From contig DATDRQ010000312.1 of assembly GCA_035291645.1 (NCBI GenBank), positions 1 through 6,554 of the forward strand: a stretch of 6,554 nucleotides of DNA. The letters run 5' to 3'. Numbering within the stretch: the stretch's first letter is position 1; every line of letters starts with the position of its first letter. The stretch comes from DATDRQ01 sp035291645. Lineage in GTDB: Bacteria > Chloroflexota > Anaerolineae > Anaerolineales > UBA4823. The position numbers were made by a program, and so were the translations under genes. Shown here piece by piece: positions 5,800-6,554 of the stretch. The notes beneath the pieces are model-generated. The model did no database searches and was not told the DNA's origin. It worked only from the letters and a program-made list of their open reading frames with translations.

Positions 5800-5870
5800 A
5801 ATCTACAAGGGTCAGGGTTCAAATATTATAGATGGTTTTACTCTGAAATTCAAGTCGATCTTAGTTTCAT

Positions 5871-6554
5871 TTACTGTCCCCGGATGATGATCGACTGTCT
5901 CGAACCACCCGGATTGGCAGGCACGACCTGATCTCCGTTTACCAGGGTGCCTTCATAGGAGCGGGCACCGCCCTGAAGGATCCACCCGCTCAGGATGAAC
6001 GGGAGCGGGCTGGCGGCGGGAAGCCACTCGCCGTTGTACTTGCGGGCGAAATGTACGTGCGTGCCGGTTGCAGCACCCCGTTCGCAGGAGGGATGCCCCA
6101 GCGGGTCGTTCACCTGCACGGGCGTGCCGGCCTGGATGCGGTCGCGGTCGGCTACATGAAAGTAAAGGAGATCCCAACCGGTCTGCTCGTGACCATCCCC
6201 ATCCAGGTCGATCACGACCGTGTTGTAAGCCGAGCGGGTGACCAGGCCAGAAGCGGAGGCTGTGACCCAGGCATTGGTAGCGACGCAAGGGGCTTGACCG
6301 GTGACCGGGGAGAAGTCGATCGCGCCGCGGGGGCTGCCAGAGTTCCAGGTGAGGTGTGGGCCGCCAGAAAAGCTCCAGCGATCCCCGGGTGTAAAGGGCA
6401 ACTCCAGCCCCGGCTGGGCCAGACCCGGGGGAAGCAAGGGTTCCACCACCCGGGCGCTGAAGTCTCCAAACATCTGGTTGTACAACTGAAGAAATCCCTG
6501 CTCTCCGTACAGGTCTGCCTCAAGATCCGAAAGGCGGAAAAACTTTGCAAAGAG
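5871..6554 (-). CDS. LasA-like M23 family metallopeptidase, 5'-truncated by window edge
   Basis: The frame is open from the window end to the TAA at 5871-5873 (227 residues). A TTG at 6485 is not the true start because upstream codons continue a plausible sequence (DLEADLYGEQGF). Numbering from the window edge, the zinc-site His67 (in FSGGPHLTW) and Asp80 (GAIDF) are 13 apart, as are the ligands of LasA. His133 (YFHVA) and the HxH pair His166/His168 (GTHVHFA) complete the M23 set. Cys90 and Cys147 could form a disulfide. M23 enzymes are zinc endopeptidases that usually cut peptidoglycan cross-bridges, and most are exported; a signal peptide would lie outside the window. The interior signature and the PLLPPGLAQPGLELPF lead-in are of the type I associate with Chloroflexota M23 proteins. 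It runs the same way as the protease operon but is separated by 383 bp and a mobile element, so it is probably a separate unit. Confidence 0.92.
   Translation of the reverse strand, partial: LFAKFFRLSDLEADLYGEQGFLQLYNQMFGDFSARVVEPLLPPGLAQPGLELPFTPGDRWSFSGGPHLTWNSGSPRGAIDFSPVTGQAPCVATNAWVTASASGLVTRSAYNTVVIDLDGDGHEQTGWDLLYFHVADRDRIQAGTPVQVNDPLGHPSCERGAATGTHVHFARKYNGEWLPAASPLPFILSGWILQGGARSYEGTLVNGDQVVPANPGGSRQSIIIRGQ

Larger units (their letters stand above)
5488..5870. other. AT-richer intergenic region between the M23 gene and the protease operon
   Basis: This 383-bp gap separates two minus-strand genes and must hold the operon's promoter. From the operon side outward it contains the ribosome binding site, the 10-bp inverted repeat, a possible 54-residue plus-strand frame, a 90-bp MITE-like element, and about 70 bases (5801-5870) with no recognisable signal. 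A -10-like TAATAA on the minus strand near 5640 has only a poor -35 match, so I do not call a promoter. Confidence 0.55.

Noticed and set aside
6483..6485. TTG as start of the M23 gene
   Set aside because: The frame continues to the window edge with plausible sequence and there is no Shine-Dalgarno; the gene begins outside the window.

Overview
The window is GC-rich, about 60% by eye in the genes and lower around 5500-5870. Its proteins resemble those of filamentous, environmental Chloroflexota (Anaerolineae-like). That assignment rests only on the look of the LasA-type M23 peptidase and the C25-type peptidase; no marker gene is present.

Layout: bases 1-1965 hold the 3' part of a long plus-strand gene for a charged, largely helical protein that enters from outside the window. 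Bases 1966-2408 form a convergent intergenic region. It contains a nested inverted-repeat structure (1987-2053), a short plus-strand reading frame with an internal protein-level repeat (2148-2375), a hairpin (2281-2307), and a weak terminator for the minus strand. Bases 2409-5487 are a tight three-gene minus-strand operon. Bases 5488-5870 are an AT-richer stretch with a perfect 10-bp inverted repeat in the operon leader, a possible small reading frame, and a 90-bp MITE-like element. Bases 5871-6554 are the 3' part of a minus-strand gene for a LasA-like M23 metallopeptidase.

The operon is the most interesting part. Its first gene encodes a 649-residue caspase-fold (clan CD, C25/gingipain-like) cysteine peptidase with a His271/Cys331 dyad and no visible signal peptide. 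A Pro/Ala-rich linker joins it to a C-terminal module of about 120 residues. The third gene encodes almost nothing but a second copy of that module. The middle gene encodes a 260-residue helical protein I do not recognise, with a hydrophobic C-terminal third. The junctions are 2 nt (TAGCCATG) and an ATGA-type junction, so co-translation is likely.

A caspase-like protease sharing a small module with a stand-alone partner resembles the logic of prokaryotic conflict systems that use effector-associated adaptor domains. My working model is that the small protein recruits or restrains the protease by homotypic contact, and that the middle protein is a substrate, effector or sensor. The module sharing is visible in the sequence; the functional model is inference.
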